This document shows positions 32,789 to 45,889 of a stretch of DNA of 64,000 bases, piece by piece. The DNA is taken from NCBI GenBank assembly GCA_007449985.2, contig VIIQ02000600.1, positions 62,001 to 126,000 of the forward strand, given 5' to 3'. Origin of the DNA: Desmodesmus armatus (lineage: Eukaryota > Chlorophyta > Chlorophyceae > Sphaeropleales > Scenedesmaceae). Each line of letters opens with the position of its first letter. Within the stretch, counting starts at the first letter, position 1. The translations under genes and the position numbers were made by a program. The notes beneath the pieces were generated by a model. It was not told where the DNA came from, did no database searches, and saw only the letters and a list, made by a program, of their open reading frames with translations.

Positions 32789-35700
32789 TCACACCAGACT
32801 GGGTCGCAACCTATACCCTCCTCCCCTCAATGTCTCCGCATGATGCCGCGCCAGCCGCTGCTGCATCTCAACAACCCGATGCCTCAGCCCCTCCTCAATC
32901 TTGGGTCCCAACAGCAGCAGCCGCTGCCCAGGTGGTCGATACAGCTCACCCCACGCTGCTGACAGCGACCCCTGAAGCTGCCAATCTGTTGCCATAGTGC
33001 TGCTGCTGCCGGCCGTACTCTCCCTGCGGTGTGCTGCTTCTATGCCCACAAAATGTCCTACTTGCTGCTGCTGCTGCTGGCAGTTGAGCAGTGCATTTGG
33101 GGCACCTCCTGCAACATCTCTGCCGCTGCTGCTGCTGTTGGAGTACGCCAACTGCTGCTGCTGCTGCTGTTGGTGGTGCTGTTCCGCTGCATCTGCCAGG
33201 TCCAGTTCACGCGCAGCCCTCATAGACATGACCCCCCAGGACCGCTGCAAGTAGCTGCTGCCCAGGCGGTGCACCAGCATGGTGACCAGCACAGGGATGA
33301 TGAGCAGCAGCACCCACAGGAAGCGCTTGACGGCCAGCAGGGCGATCATCACTAGCTGGAAGAGGTACAGGGCGATGATGACGTGGCGGAACACCTGCAG
33401 GGGTGGCAAGCGGCGGGCAGCAACGTCAACTCAACCCCAAACACATCCACACTTCATTATGCAAACCTGCCATCTTCCCCTCCTCAACCCTCTTTACTGG
33501 TCCCAGCCACCCTCCTTTGAACCCTGCCTTTCGTTGTGTGCGATCCTCTTTCTTCCCCGTTCGACTAGTATCTGCCCGACCCACCTGCTTCCAGAGCGCG
33601 CCCCCACCCTCGTAGGGCCTCCTGAACACCCAGCCCCAGTTGTAGCTCTCAACCACCAGCGACATGGCAAAGTACACCAGCCCACACAGCAGCACAAAGG
33701 GCTGAATGACACTGAACACCACCGACAGCAAAAGGATCATGCTGTGTCCAGGCAGTGCGGGGCCAAACATCCTGCAGACACAACATGGAGACAGGGGGGG
33801 GGGGGGACTGTCAAGAACTCTTACAGTGCACTGTAATAGGCAGTGCGTGGCTGCATGGATTGACCGGCTGGCATTCACTGCATAGGTTGCCGCTGAAAGC
33901 TGCAGGCGGCATGAAGGTTGTGATCAGGGAAAGCGGCAGCAGCCCTGCAATTCAGGCACGCTCAAACGCCAGGTTGCAGCAGTACAAACACCGCCTGTAC
34001 CTTCTACAAGCACACCACTGCAGACTTGGCAGCTCAGCCTAGTGAACAGTTACCATCATGGTGACTGTACATGATAAACAGTTACCATGTCAAACATCTC
34101 AAAGCAAGCAAGGCAATCGTCAATCAAGTCGACACACACCTGTACGTCCCTATGAGCACTGCCCTCCTCCTGGCCCTCTTGCCTCCCTTCCTGGCCCCCA
34201 GCAGCCTGAAGCCTGTCATCAGCAGACCCCAAGGCCGCAGCAGAGTCCACGCGCGACCAACAAACGCCTGCATGCAACACGTGTACAGCATCAATATGAA
34301 AGCCCTATCAGCAGCACAGCGTGTGATCAACTTCTCTGCAGGGGGCTCAATAGGGTGTACCTGGACGCCCAAGACAAGGGACAAGCACCAAGATAGTTAT
34401 GATGTCACATGGCCATCGGGCATAACAGAACCTCCGTGTGTGCAGCAGCAACATGCATCAGGCCTGCGGTTGGCATTAGTAAGATAGTGTGCATGAATAC
34501 TATGCGACAGCTGACATTGTTTTTCGCAAAGCAATGTCCGCAGCGGCAGACACGTGTGCGTAAGTGCTTTCGTCATGTGCCGCACAACGGTGTAGGATAG
34601 TGCCCCAAGCGACACCTGCCGCCCTAGTGTAAGTTACCAGCAGCCGTGTCAACAACAAAAGCTGTCCCTTGCCCCCAGGCCAGTGACCGCCGACCTACCG
34701 AAAAGATGATGTACAGCATGAAGAAGTTTGCTGTCTGAGGGACACCTGTGCAGCAGTACAGCAACAGCAACGGCAGATGATGCAGATTGGCAGCTGGGCC
34801 AGCCGTTTAGCTAGCCTGCATTGGCATACAGCTGTTCACAGCACCCAAGACCCTACACAGATGTCGGACATCTCCACTGTACTGGCAAACCTGCCATGCA
34901 CATCACAGCCAACGTGAGCATCACAGCAGGCCAATGCTGTTGGTCACATCGAGAGACTGCCCGGCTGACCACTGAACCAGCTTGAACAGACCTGTGCCGA
35001 TGATTGCGAGCACTTTCTCAGGGTTTGACAGCAGCAGGGCCAGCTGGTTGAAGACTGTGCCAGAGATGAAGCTGGCCAGGAAGACAATGACCACCTGCAG
35101 CCCAAAGTAGTGAGTGGCAACCTGCATGAATCAGCAGCAGCAGCAGCAGCAGCAGCAGCCACTGGGATAGCGACAAATGTGCATCGCAAGTAAGCATTGA
35201 AGCAAAACTATCCATCTTGAGGAACCAGGGAACCTATTGCAAGCAGGACGTCCATTGTCAATCCCTCACGACCGAAGCCGCAACCCGCATTTCCGTTCGG
35301 ACAACCGATAGGCTACAGCGTTGACCAGAGCGTCGCTTACGTGTCCGTCCATCTCCGCTTGGCCAATGGCACCAGCCCTCCTATTGAGGTAGTACAGTAA
35401 CACAGGCAGCAACAGCACGAAGATGCGCAGCGCCAGGCCTGGCAGCACTCCCGTCAGCAAGCTGCGCACGACAGGGATGTTGACCAACGTCCCGATCACC
35501 GGTGCGTCTTCCAGCCTGTCGACCTGCGGGTGACAGAAGCAGCGACAGTGACAGCGCACCGAGGCACTATTGTTGAGGCGCAGTGGAACGCTCAAGCTGG
35601 TTCTGCCATTTGAATGAGCCATCCAAGCGACGGCACTGCCCCGGGGTTTCCCGCTCGACGTGCGCGTGCTGGCTGCGTAATGTTTGCACTCTGAGGCTTC

Positions 35701-37447
35701 GCAGCATTGAGGTCGCATCAAGGAGAATGTGATGGCTTGCACGCAAATCTTCCAAACGCAGGTCGATCTCAGCAACGACAGCCTGCATAAAGGCAGTGCG
35801 AACCTGCAGAAGGGCTTGGACCGCTGACACAGGGATGACGTAGAAGAATGCCACAGCCACCAACACTGCAAGCGACACAGAAATTTGTACACAGATGCAG
35901 ACAAGTGCGAACTCAGATGTTTGCAACCTAAACCAAGAGCCCAGCTGCAGCTACGCTGCGTATGTAAATATGACCTGACCCCCAGCTTGTCTTGGCTTGC
36001 AAGCCTTCAATCATCAGAAGGCAGACATGCCGAAATCAACTAGCATAAGTGGCATTGACGAGGATTCCGGTTCACTACATGTTTATCCATCACAAGCCGA
36101 TCCGGATGCACCTGCACAAGTGACACCCAGTTCCTCCAGTGTGGAATGTACCACCCAACGGAATGTACCCACCCAACCACTCCTCACAACCAACCCCCAC
36201 CGTTCAAGCTTTCGTCACCCCACCTGCAGTGACCACTCTCCTCCTGGCTGCCACCTGCCAACCCCTCAGGCCCAGCTGGCTCCACAGCAATCCATCAGGG
36301 GGAGGGGCCGCCCGCAGGCGCCAGGCAGAAGCCTCGGCAACATGGTGGGCACCAACAGCAGCAGCGAGGGCGGTGCGCGTCCTGAGGGCGGTAACAGTGG
36401 TGTGACAGAGCAGAGAAGGAGGAGGAATACGGGTGAGCTTTGGAGAGCTGATTGAATCATGGTGTATGCAGGCGCCAGCTGCAGTGGTGGGTGCCATAGC
36501 GGCAAGGGCGATGCGGGTTTTGAGTGTGTGACAACTGAGCAAAGAATGAGGGGATTCAGAGCCCTGTGTCCTAACTGAACGCCCACAAAGGATGACGAGC
36601 ACTTACGCCCGTAGTCCCCCCCCCCCGGGGCCATTTCACACCTGAATGTGATGAGTGCTGCAGGGTATGGGTCATCCTCAGCTGCTGCCTGTGCCTCAGC
36701 CAACTCCCCCCTAATGTCTGCCAGCCGCAGCAGCAGCACACCAAGGGCATCACCCTTGCCTTTCCCGCCACACGAGCCCTGTGAGTCACTCCTAGTGACA
36801 CCCAATGGCACCTCAGGCACGTCACTGCTGGTGCTGCTGCCGCCGGTGGGCCAGGGGTGACTACCACTGCTGCTGCTGCTGCTGCTACTGTTGATGCTGT
36901 TGGCGCGGTCCACCACGCAAAGAATGTCGTGTGAATCTGGGGCCACATGCCACCTGCCGCTGCTGCTGCTGACTGGCCTACTGCTGACCAAGCTGTTGGT
37001 GTCAACTGGGACTGTGCCAGCAGCAGCAGCCGCGGCTGCTGATGTGACTGCTGCTGGTGTCACTGCCTGCTCCCGCACCCGAGAGCGCGTAGCAGAAGCT
37101 GGGTGCATTGCTGGGCTGGTGCTACTGCTGTTGCTTGAGGCAGGCACATGGGCCGCAGCAGAGTGCAGGGTGGTTAGTGGGTTGAAACTGTCCAAGGCAA
37201 ACAGGGGGTTGCCGACAACACCACCCTGACTATCCTGCTGCTGCTGCTGCTGCTGAATGTGGCGGCTGGCCAGTGACAAGCTGGTGCTGCTGGTGGTGGG
37301 GGGAGTGTGCAGGTGCGCTGCGGCAGCAGCTGCGGGTGTTGGGCTGTGTGTGGGTGCTGTGGCCGCAGTCTGGTGTGATGGCGTGCGGTTGTCTGGGAGG
37401 GGCAGCTGCAGCGTCAGAAGAAGCAGCAGCAAAGAGGGCAGAAGCAG

Positions 37448-37485
<38 letters not shown>

Positions 37486-38979
37486 CTGAAAAGTTGAACG
37501 TGTTGCTGCGGCTTGCAACTTACACTTGCTGATCAGTCACAACAGCATGACGCACTCCCTTGACAAACTGGGCGTAACTTACTGTCAGAAGTGGTGAATC
37601 CAACACAAGAACAGCAGCGTGCCTTTGCCACCCAGTATGTGCAACATGGGTGCCAACGTTTCCAGTTTCATAACTGACGCAAGCACTCCCCACCAACCTG
37701 CAGGATCTTGATCGGCTTCACTTTGTGTGCCCGCTGCTGCCACCAGCCACCACCGCTGCTGTGGCCGCCACCCCTTGCTGCCACAGGCAGACCGGCTGCT
37801 GCCACACCGTTACTGCTGATGCTGCTCCCTCCTGACACCACGTGGCGAGGTAGTTCTGCTGGCAAAACCCCAACTGCCCTGCCAACTGCCTTGACAGGAT
37901 TACTCCTGTTCCCTTCCTTCTGCTGCAGCAGCTGCTGCTTGCGCAGGCGCTTGGCAGCAGCGGCTGCTGCGGCTGCTTCTGCCTTCTGGAGCTGGGTGTT
38001 GTAGTGGTCAAGAAGGTCTTGTAGGCGGGAGCGTGTGGTGTTGTATTGCTGCACGAGCTTGTTGACACGGGGGCTGTAGGAGACGAGATGCACAGCTGTA
38101 ATGGCGTCACGGCCGTACACTGAGGTGAACTCCTGGGTCACAAACTCCTGGGATGGGGTGATTGAAGAGGAGCAGGAAGCAGCAGGCAGGGGGCAGGGGG
38201 TGAGGTAGTGACATGCCGGGAGCAAGACCAAGGGCAGCGGCAGCCTTCCCAACAGGTTTGAGGGCAGGTGCGGGGCCACACAGCAGGGAGGCACGAGCAT
38301 GGTGAATGTTGGGCAAAGGATGCTTTGCTGTACCGTGCCGTTGCCCAGACTGGGCCAATGGCTTAGTCATATCGTGTGCGGCATACTCCTGGTGTCGCGC
38401 GCACAGGTGGCAAGTGATGGGAGGAAGTGGGTGGGCTGGTGAAACAGCCAGGCGCATGGCAAGTGGGTAGAGAGAGCTGAAGTCAGGTGTGCGCTTGACT
38501 GACGTTGCAAGGTTTCAAGCCACCCGCACATGCCTACCATTTTGTCTGCCAGTCAAATTGGATTATGTCACTGTGGGGCTCAGGCCAGATAACATTTTGA
38601 GATGTCACAAGAGCAGTACAGTACCATCAAGAGTAACAAGGAAGACTAATGACTAAAAAGACTCACCTGCAGTGTCATGCCGCTGGCCAGTGCTGCAGTC
38701 GCCCTCTTCCACTCCCCGTGCATCACCCTCTGCCGCTGAGCCTGACGCAGCTCCTCTCCTGAGCTGCCAGACCGCCCCAGGGGTGTAATATGGCCTGAAG
38801 CTGCTGCTGCTGCCGCGGCGGCTGGTGCTGCTGCGCCTGCTGCTGCTGGACCGTTCAGTGGCAGCAGACACACACCCTGTGGCTGGTGTTGAAGGGGCTG
38901 CTGCTGGCTGGTGGTGTGGTGAGGCTGAGTAGGACTGGCAGCTGCACTTGCTGGGTGCTTGTGCACTGGAGGGTGGCTA

Positions 38980-39011
<32 letters not shown>

Positions 39012-42000
39012 CACAGGAGGGATGAGGATGCTAACCTTGCCCTTCTCCTGCTGCTGCTGCTGCTGCTGGTCCCCACCACCAGTTATGACATCAGGCATCG
39101 ACCAGTCACGCTCCTGTGCATCACCCACACCACCCACCCCATTGCCGCTGCCGCTGCTGCCGCTACTGCTGCTACTGCGGCCCAAGTACCCATCGTGGCC
39201 ATCCTGAGGCATCACGGGTCTGTCTGCTACAGCCGGCCAGGTGCCATTGTCCCAGCTGTGCAGCAGCTGCAGTGTGGGCTGTGCCGATGGTTGACGGCTG
39301 CTTGACGCTGACTGCTGTGCTGACGGTGCTGCAGGTGAAGCAGCAGCAGTAAGCTGCAGTGGCGGCTGCAGCACAGCGGCAGGTAGGCTGTGATCCCCTG
39401 GCTCTGCTGCCGCAGCGGCCATGACGGCAGCAGCAGGAGCTGATATGGAAGGTGCTGGAGGTGCGGAAGGGATGGCCCCAGCGGGCAGCTGCTGGTGGTA
39501 CTCCTGGGCATCCTGCTGCTGCTGCTGCTGCTGCTGGTGTTGCAGAAGCAGCAGTGCAGTCCTGTCTGGCTCCCCGGTGGATTCCACACCTTCGCCAAGT
39601 GGGCCACCTGGCTTCTGGGTGTGCCGACCCTGCTGCTGGTGCTGCTGATGCTGCTGGTGCTGCTGCAGGGGTGGGTGTTGCTGTTCAGGGTGCTGCCCCT
39701 GGTGTGTGTGGTGCATGCTGCCGTTGACTGAGCCAAAAGAAACAGCACCTGCAGGGCTTGCTGCCTCCCCTGTATGCACTGCCGGCTTTGATGCTGGCGC
39801 CCCCTGCTGCTTCTGATGCTTGTGTCTGTGAAAGAGCTGCAGGAGCAGACGCAAAGACGCAAAGAAAGCGAACACACAGAAAGGTATTCACACGATGGCC
39901 GCTGACACCCCACCAAGCCGCTGTCCAAACCAGACATGATTTGATGGATGCCCTGTGTTGTGCCTGTCATCATCTAGTAGGTGCTTGAAAGGCGTTGGCA
40001 TTTCTGAAAGAGCTTTGCATTGCTGCACCAATGACCAGCATGCCTGGACACTGCTGACGCTGCACATGACTTCAGGAACGCCAATCTGCCAGTGGCGATG
40101 AAAGATGTTTCAAAACCCGCTTCCCGCCCACAAGTATAAAGCCTTAAACAGGATGTGTGTTGTACATCAGCCAATGCCGGAGCCGTTGCATGAAACTCCC
40201 GCACCGATGCCGCCTACCACGCCGACCATATCGACGTCCCTCCTCCTGCTCTGCAAATCGACAGCCTTGTATCTAGTAAGTAGTCACTCAGCACAAGCCC
40301 ACCTGAAAGGTCCCTCTACTGACTCCCGGGATGTCTCGCAGCAGCGCAGTGTGAGTGGCCCCAGCAGTGGAAGCTCCAGGGCTAGCAAGGTGTGCAAGGT
40401 ACAGCCGAAGCGCCGACGAGGTGGTGCGCCACAGCAGCTGCAGGCGCAGGCGCAGGGCAAACACAGTATAACAGCAATCTATAATTGTTACTGTTACGCT
40501 GACTTTGTAAGAGAAAGGCTGTGTTTAAGTCTTGGTAACAGGGGGTGCCAAGCAACACTGTTCGAGTGTTGTCAAGCAGAGGAGTGACAGCCGAGTAAAG
40601 GCAAGCAGAGGAGAGACAGCAGGTGCTGTTGGCAATTCTTGCCCCCTGATCCAAGTTGGCGCAACAGTCTGAAGCAACAGAGGGAGACGCGGCCTGTCAA
40701 GTGTGCTTACCGCGAGGGTGACGAAGGTCACCACAAACACAGATGCCAGGTGCACCCACAGGAGGTTGCTGCCTGCTGAGATGTTGGCCAGGCTGAACCT
40801 GCAGAAGCGAGGGGGGCAGCAAAGGGACAGCGAGCGTGAGGAATCAAGACCACTGACGTGGCAGCGCAATAGCAGTAGCTATGCTTTGATTACAGAGCAG
40901 CATGCCCCCCAACTTGCCAGCTAGCAACTGCCCATACTGCTGAACTGTCACCTGCAAAAGCATGATGAATCAGATTTTCACAAAGCGATCCTCCTGCGAT
41001 CCCAAGTGCATATTCTGGGAGCTTCTTGCTGGCCGCTAGTGACTGTGGCTATCCCATGTGTGGGAGACCCCTGACATGCCTGATTGCTGAGACAATGACT
41101 AACATTTGCTGCATCACAGCAGTAGCAGTAACTTGCCACAAAGCAAAATATATATATATATATATCTTTATATTATAAATATATTTATGTATCCAAAAAG
41201 TCAGTGTCATGCCTGCCCACTCACTTATCCAGGTTGGTTGCAACATATCTTCCCGCCGTAATATCTTCAGCAAGAGACTCTGTAGTAGAACCCGGCCCCA
41301 GCTGGACCCTGCGTCCTGCATTTTCGGTGGCATTGCCTACTGCTGTCCGGTTCCGACTGTCTGGGCGGTTGGAGCCAAAGTTTGGCAGGTTGAGCTGCAG
41401 CTGGGGGAGCAGGAGGGAATCTTGCTCCTGGGCCGGGGAAGATCTGGTGGGGGTGGGGGCCAGTTGAGCCGCCAGACCCTCTACATTGCCACCCTGCAGC
41501 GCAGCAACACAGCAGTGCCTAATTGGTTCTTGGGGGGGGGGGGGGCTATGCTACATGAATACAGTCGTCGCACATCAATGGCATTGTGCACAATCATTAC
41601 AGTACAGTACCAGTCATTGCGGACGGCGCCCCTTGAGCATGCGGCCCTGGTATATATATAAAACTGGACTGCATGCTATAGAAACCCGCCCGATTGCTGT
41701 CATACCCATGTGTGTGTCAGTAAGCAAGCAGTGGCGCAATCATGCCGCCTGCAGAGACGCTCTAGTCAGGTTGAGATGTCATATCACACCCAAACAGCAA
41801 CACCGCACACTTAGAGTGGCTGCTGATGATGAACAGCAGCAGCAGCAGAACTCACCTGTAGATTGACTGGCAAGACTACGCCTATGCACCACACACTCAG
41901 CACGAACAGCAGTAGGAGTGCTGCAGCAACACACCACGGCAGCAGCAGGTGGCAAGCAGCAGCACAAAGCTAGTCAGCAGACAGGACGCCATGCCTGTAT

Positions 42001-43542
42001 AAAATTACCAGTGAGTAACCTTGGTAAATGCCTTGACCACAACCATTGTGGTAACCAATGAGTGACTTCAGGTTGTGCCAATGCGCCGCATTGGACCCCC
42101 CTCCAGTACGACTGCTCTAAGGCATATGCAGTTCTGCAGTTGCACAGAGCCAGAGGGCAAATTTGTGCTGGAGTCTGTCCGGCCTGTACCTGGAAAACCA
42201 CACCCACTCCATCCATGTCACCCCCACCCACCCATCATGTCAACACGGCCTGCCTCACCGAATCTGATGTGTCGTATCAGCATCACAGCATCCAGCCCCA
42301 CAGATTTGATCAGTGCCGCCTCCTTCACCGTCACCAGGGGCCAGATCCATGTCAGTACGGTGCGGGGTAGCTTGGGGGGAAGGGGTGCCCAGAAGGGAGG
42401 GACGCCAGCTAAGCCTGTCTCATCATCCATGCCTGCAAACGGATGCAGAGAGTACCGGGAGGGGGGGCAGGAGGGTTGATGAATTGGGCAGACATTGTGC
42501 TTGGTAGCAGTAGGGTGTACGGCAGAGACATCCACAATCCAGCATGATCAAAAAGGGTGGCAGCAGTAGGGATGAGAGACAGCACGAGACCAGCAGCAAA
42601 ACAAAGTATATATTGACAAACAGCAGAGTGAAAAGCACACACAATGCATACACTAGGAAGCAGTTTCATGGGTAAAGGCTGGTTTTGGCACCCTGCGCCC
42701 CACCCACCTCCACGGACTCCCACCGAACCCCACACCCCTCAGATTCTTACTGTGATTAGCACTCCCCAGTCCGCACCTGCTTCGAAGACTGCAGCCGCCG
42801 TCACTGCTGCCCCACTTTTCCCCTGCTGGTGCTGCCCACCAGTAGCAGCGGCAGCAGCAGCGGCATGAGCCACAGCTGTCTGAGCACCTGCATCACTCGC
42901 CATGGCTGGGGCTGCATTCGAGCTGCTGCCAGGCTGGCCGGCCTGGGCTGCCGCCAACTGCTTGAGCTGCTGCTTTGGTTGATGCTGGGAGGACTGCTGC
43001 TGCTGTTGATCTTGTTGCTGCTGCTGTAGGTTGCTGTGCAGAGCCTTTTGTGCTGTTCCCCCCGTGACCAGCTCGTGTACTGGTTCATGGGTGTGTTCGG
43101 TCAGAGGCTGTGGTGTAGGGTCCGGATGGGTACAATAGTACCTGCCGGTGGGACCAGTTTGAAGTAGTGTCTCGTGTTGTTGGATGAACTACACACACCC
43201 ATAGGTACATGCTGCTTGCGAAGTACAACTGCTGAGTGCAACTGTTCCTTGCAGGCTCCTTGCCAGCTGCTATGGTTGTGTGTGATAGGGTTGATGCCAC
43301 ACATGAGTCAACCATTATTGCACTCTGCATTTTCAGGCTCTGGCATGGAGTGGGGTGGACACCACCACCCATCTGCTGGGATGAAGCTGTGAAGCTGTGA
43401 GCACTGCTTACCAGCGTGGGTTGTAGTAGGCCGTCGTAGGTCTAATGATCCTGAGGATGCTGAAAAGTATAAATGCGCCCAACCCAATCCCGAAATCGAT
43501 GATAAGGGCCCACAGAAATGTCTGACCATCAATGGCTGCCAT
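32789..43542 (-). CDS. OSCA/CSC1-like (DUF221) mechanosensitive/osmosensitive channel
   Basis: Seventeen exons in gene order: 43542-43412, 43141-42777, 42432-42259, 41920-41856, 41493-41225, 40798-40711, 39836-38667, 38147-37698, 37405-36642, 36381-36224, 35865-35804, 35523-35341, 35121-34992, 34745-34699, 34267-34140, 33771-33585 and 33394-32789. They total 4977 nt, so 1658 residues, with all phases matching. The family is shown by the short N-terminal TM0 (residues 8-30), the KSVGLDAVMLIRHIRFG block, LDKFSLANISAGSNLLWVHL, the APPPDGLLWSQL linker end, the DRLEDAPVIGTLV region, GVPQTANFFMLYIIF and RPYEGGGALWKQ. Family members form plasma-membrane or organellar cation channels gated by membrane tension or osmotic stress; some relatives scramble lipids. 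Usual length is about 700-900 residues. Here Gln/Ser/Ala-rich insertions follow TM0 (exon 2), split TM2 from TM3 (about residues 365-1159) and extend the C-terminus. The exon 2 donor at 42777 was preferred over a GTAAGA 26 nt downstream because only it keeps frame. Confidence 0.9.
41149..41190. repeat. AT-rich microsatellite in an OSCA intron
   Basis: An alternating TA run at about 41149-41165 is followed by further A/T-only sequence. It lies in the intron between exons 41493-41225 and 40798-40711. It stands out because the surrounding sequence is GC-rich. Confidence 0.8.
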
Positions 43543-43928
43543 ACTTCTGAAACCACGTCACGTCACGCGAGCCACATCATCGATGCAAGCATCGATGCAA
43601 CCTCTGCTAGTTCTGTGAGATCGACAGAGAGACCATCCGATTTGTGACACCGAACCTGCAGGAACCCAGATGACGAATCGCATGACGATCTACCTTGGAC
43701 AGACACAATTTGAATTCTGCCAGCACGATGGACAGGACCAGCACACCGGGTGCGCTGTAAATATTCCACATTATTTTTGAGGGGCTGATGCTGCTTCTTC
43801 CGGCAACTTCCAATGTCTTTCACCGGGCTGCAGACAGCCAGACCTCCGAGACTTCAATGCATCCTGCACAAGCAAACACACAATGCTGGGCGCACCCCAG
43901 CCAGGCTAAAACAGTGAGTTGAAGTGCT
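43543..43928. promoter_or_regulatory. Spacer between divergent genes (putative shared promoter)
   Basis: This 386-bp stretch separates the start codon of the OSCA-like gene (minus strand) from the proposed start of a small plus-strand gene. No ORF of note is present. A bidirectional promoter is inferred from gene orientation only; I identified no specific factor-binding site or TATA element. Confidence 0.3.
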
Positions 43929-44693
43929 ATGCTTGCTTCCCAGCAGTTGCGGCACTGCAGCAGCAGCAACAGCAGCAGTAGCAGCAACAGCAGCAGCAGC
44001 AGCAAGCACCATTTGCCAGTGCTGAGTTCCCAAACCGCGCCCTACACAGATAGTTCATACTCAGCATCACATACCAAGCAGCAGCTGTTTGTGAGTGTTA
44101 CAGTGCAGCCTGTATAATGCCCCACCAACCCTTTACCCCCCAACAAACTCAACGTACTCCAGCCGGGCTACATCCGCTGCAACAAAACCTTCTTCCTCTG
44201 TCGCAGGCCGTTACATGTGTCGCATGCAGCAGCTGATGACCGCAATGCGCAGCAGCTGGACGACCTGTTAGCAGGCCTAGCGCAACTCAGGCAGCAGCAG
44301 CAGCTGGGGCTGTTGCAGGATGAGGAGGATGAGGAGGAGGCACTGATAGATGAATATGAGTTCCCACCAGAACAAGAGGGCAGCGAGTGGGGCTGGTGGA
44401 GAGCTGAGGATGCAGCAGCTGCAGCAGCAGGTGCTGGGGGAAGTGCTGCAGCAGGTGCAGACAGCCAGTCAGCCGGGCAAGCAGCTGCGGAGGCAGCACA
44501 GGGTGGTGGCAATCAGCTGCAGCAGCAGCAGCAACAGCAGCAGGAAGGAACGGCCGCCACGCAGCGCTCGGCGCCTCAGCAGCAGCAGCAGCAGCAGGGA
44601 TTTGGGGCGATACTGTCGACCGGTGCTCCAAGCAATGCGACGAGAACCAGGAGGAGGCGCGCGCCGCAGCGGCCGCTGCCGCCGCAGCAATGA
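43929..44693 (+). CDS. Uncharacterised Gln/Ala-rich acidic protein (two-exon model)
   Basis: I do not recognise a family. The model joins 43929-44090 (ATG start; donor GTGAGT) to 44163-44693 (acceptor CTCCAG, stop TGA). It is in frame and gives 230 residues. The N-terminus is an Asn/Ser-rich run encoded by a CAG-type repeat read in another frame. The middle has a Cys-containing stretch (PGYIRCNKTFFLCRRP), a Leu/Gln-rich segment likely to be helical (LDDLLAGLAQLRQQQQ), and an acidic patch (DEEDEEEALIDEYEFPP) followed by WGWWRAED. The C-terminus is Ala- and Gln-rich and ends in a basic RTRRRRAP tail. Composition hints at a nuclear or regulatory protein, but that is a guess. The second exon is better supported than the first. 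Confidence 0.4.
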
Positions 44694-45168
44694 CCACTGC
44701 TGAACGACCGCATGTAGTTGGGCTGCTGGTGTGCTGCAGTATGTCATGTTTGGCATACACTCAGCATCGTGCCATTTGTACTGAGTGCCCGCTTGCATGT
44801 GAGGAGCAGTGGTTGTTCAGTCAATGACTGTGTGAGCATGATTATGTGACACCGCCAGCACCGCTGCTGGCCCATGTTGCTCTCAGGCCTGCTGGCTGAG
44901 GCATGTATCTCCTTCTGGTTTGCATCGCATTGCATTGATACACAGCACATATGTGGCTTTTTCTGTTGGCACTTTGCCCCTCTATGGCAGTCTGCTGGCT
45001 TCCACACACAGTGTGCCAATGCACACGGGCGGTACAGCCTTGCTCAAGGGACTGACTTTGGCAACAGCTCATATACATGCCATGCTCGCAGATGTAACAG
45101 CACTGTCTTGTCCAGCAGCACTTGCTGTGTTGGTAGAAGCTCTGCACGCTGAGCTTCTGAAGGCTGTG
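44694..45168. other. Intergenic stretch, nothing recognised
   Basis: Only short overlapping ORFs without domain similarity or splice links. It separates the small gene ending 44693 from the first copy of a 23-nt direct repeat that marks the retrotransposon-associated sequence. Confidence 0.5.
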
Positions 45169-45191
45169 TGTAGTGGTGTGAATTGTTACCA
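45169..45191. repeat. 23-nt direct repeat, distal copy
   Basis: Identical over 23 nt to 46569-46591, exactly 1400 bp away. In retrotransposon sense it reads TGGTAACAATTCACACC and onward, i.e. it begins with TG and with the TGG expected of either an LTR edge or a tRNA primer-binding site. Flanking sequence beyond the 23 nt does not match. Its role is unresolved. Confidence 0.8.
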
Positions 45192-45889
45192 TGTATTTTC
45201 CTCGCCATTGCTTCACTTGCACAACACTACACATCACATATCTCAGTGAGTGCTGTAGTCACAGGAACCGAGTATCCTTACTGTTATGACCTCATCGACA
45301 TCCGCTGTAACCAGACACACTGACACACGCGTCATGCAGGCTGTACAACTGATTCAACTCCTTTCTCACTCTCATCACGACACTCTGCTACAGTATAGCG
45401 TCTCCTACTCCACTCACTGAACCTGACACCCTGATAGAATGTAGTGTCCACTTCACCACAACAGGCTGATCACTGCATTCTCACTGCAGTCTCACACATC
45501 TCTACACACGTCAGTCCCCAACTGCTGGACTAACGCTCAGCCTGCTCGACAACTGCGTGGCTACGCCTCCTACCCCCCCAGAGCAGGAAGAGCGGAAGGA
45601 CAGTACCCGCCCCGAATCCACCTGACTGCACCACTGCAGAAAAAAGAAGGAAGGAACATCCCAACACACACAACCCCACCAGCCACACACAACTTGCACC
45701 CACCCTGCCAACACACCCCCACAAGCATCTGCAAGGCCACAGGGGTGCCCGGAACATAGTACACCACACCAAGTGGGCAATGCAGAAGAGACACCAGCCG
45801 ACACTGCGAAAAACACCACAAAATCACAACAGAAGAGAGCACCCGTGTGCCCAAGCGTAAATGCAGGACCGAAACAGGACAGAAAAACC

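Noticed and set aside
37406..37486. Poly-Leu stretch at the start of a long minus-strand ORF
   Set aside because: CTG tract at the intron end. The acceptor at 37405/37406 gives the correct phase for the OSCA exon, so the poly-Leu is not translated.
42751..42776. GTAAGA donor for OSCA exon 2
   Set aside because: It looks like a strong donor but leaves phase 0, which produces a stop in the next exon; the GTGCGG donor after 42777 keeps frame into the conserved block.
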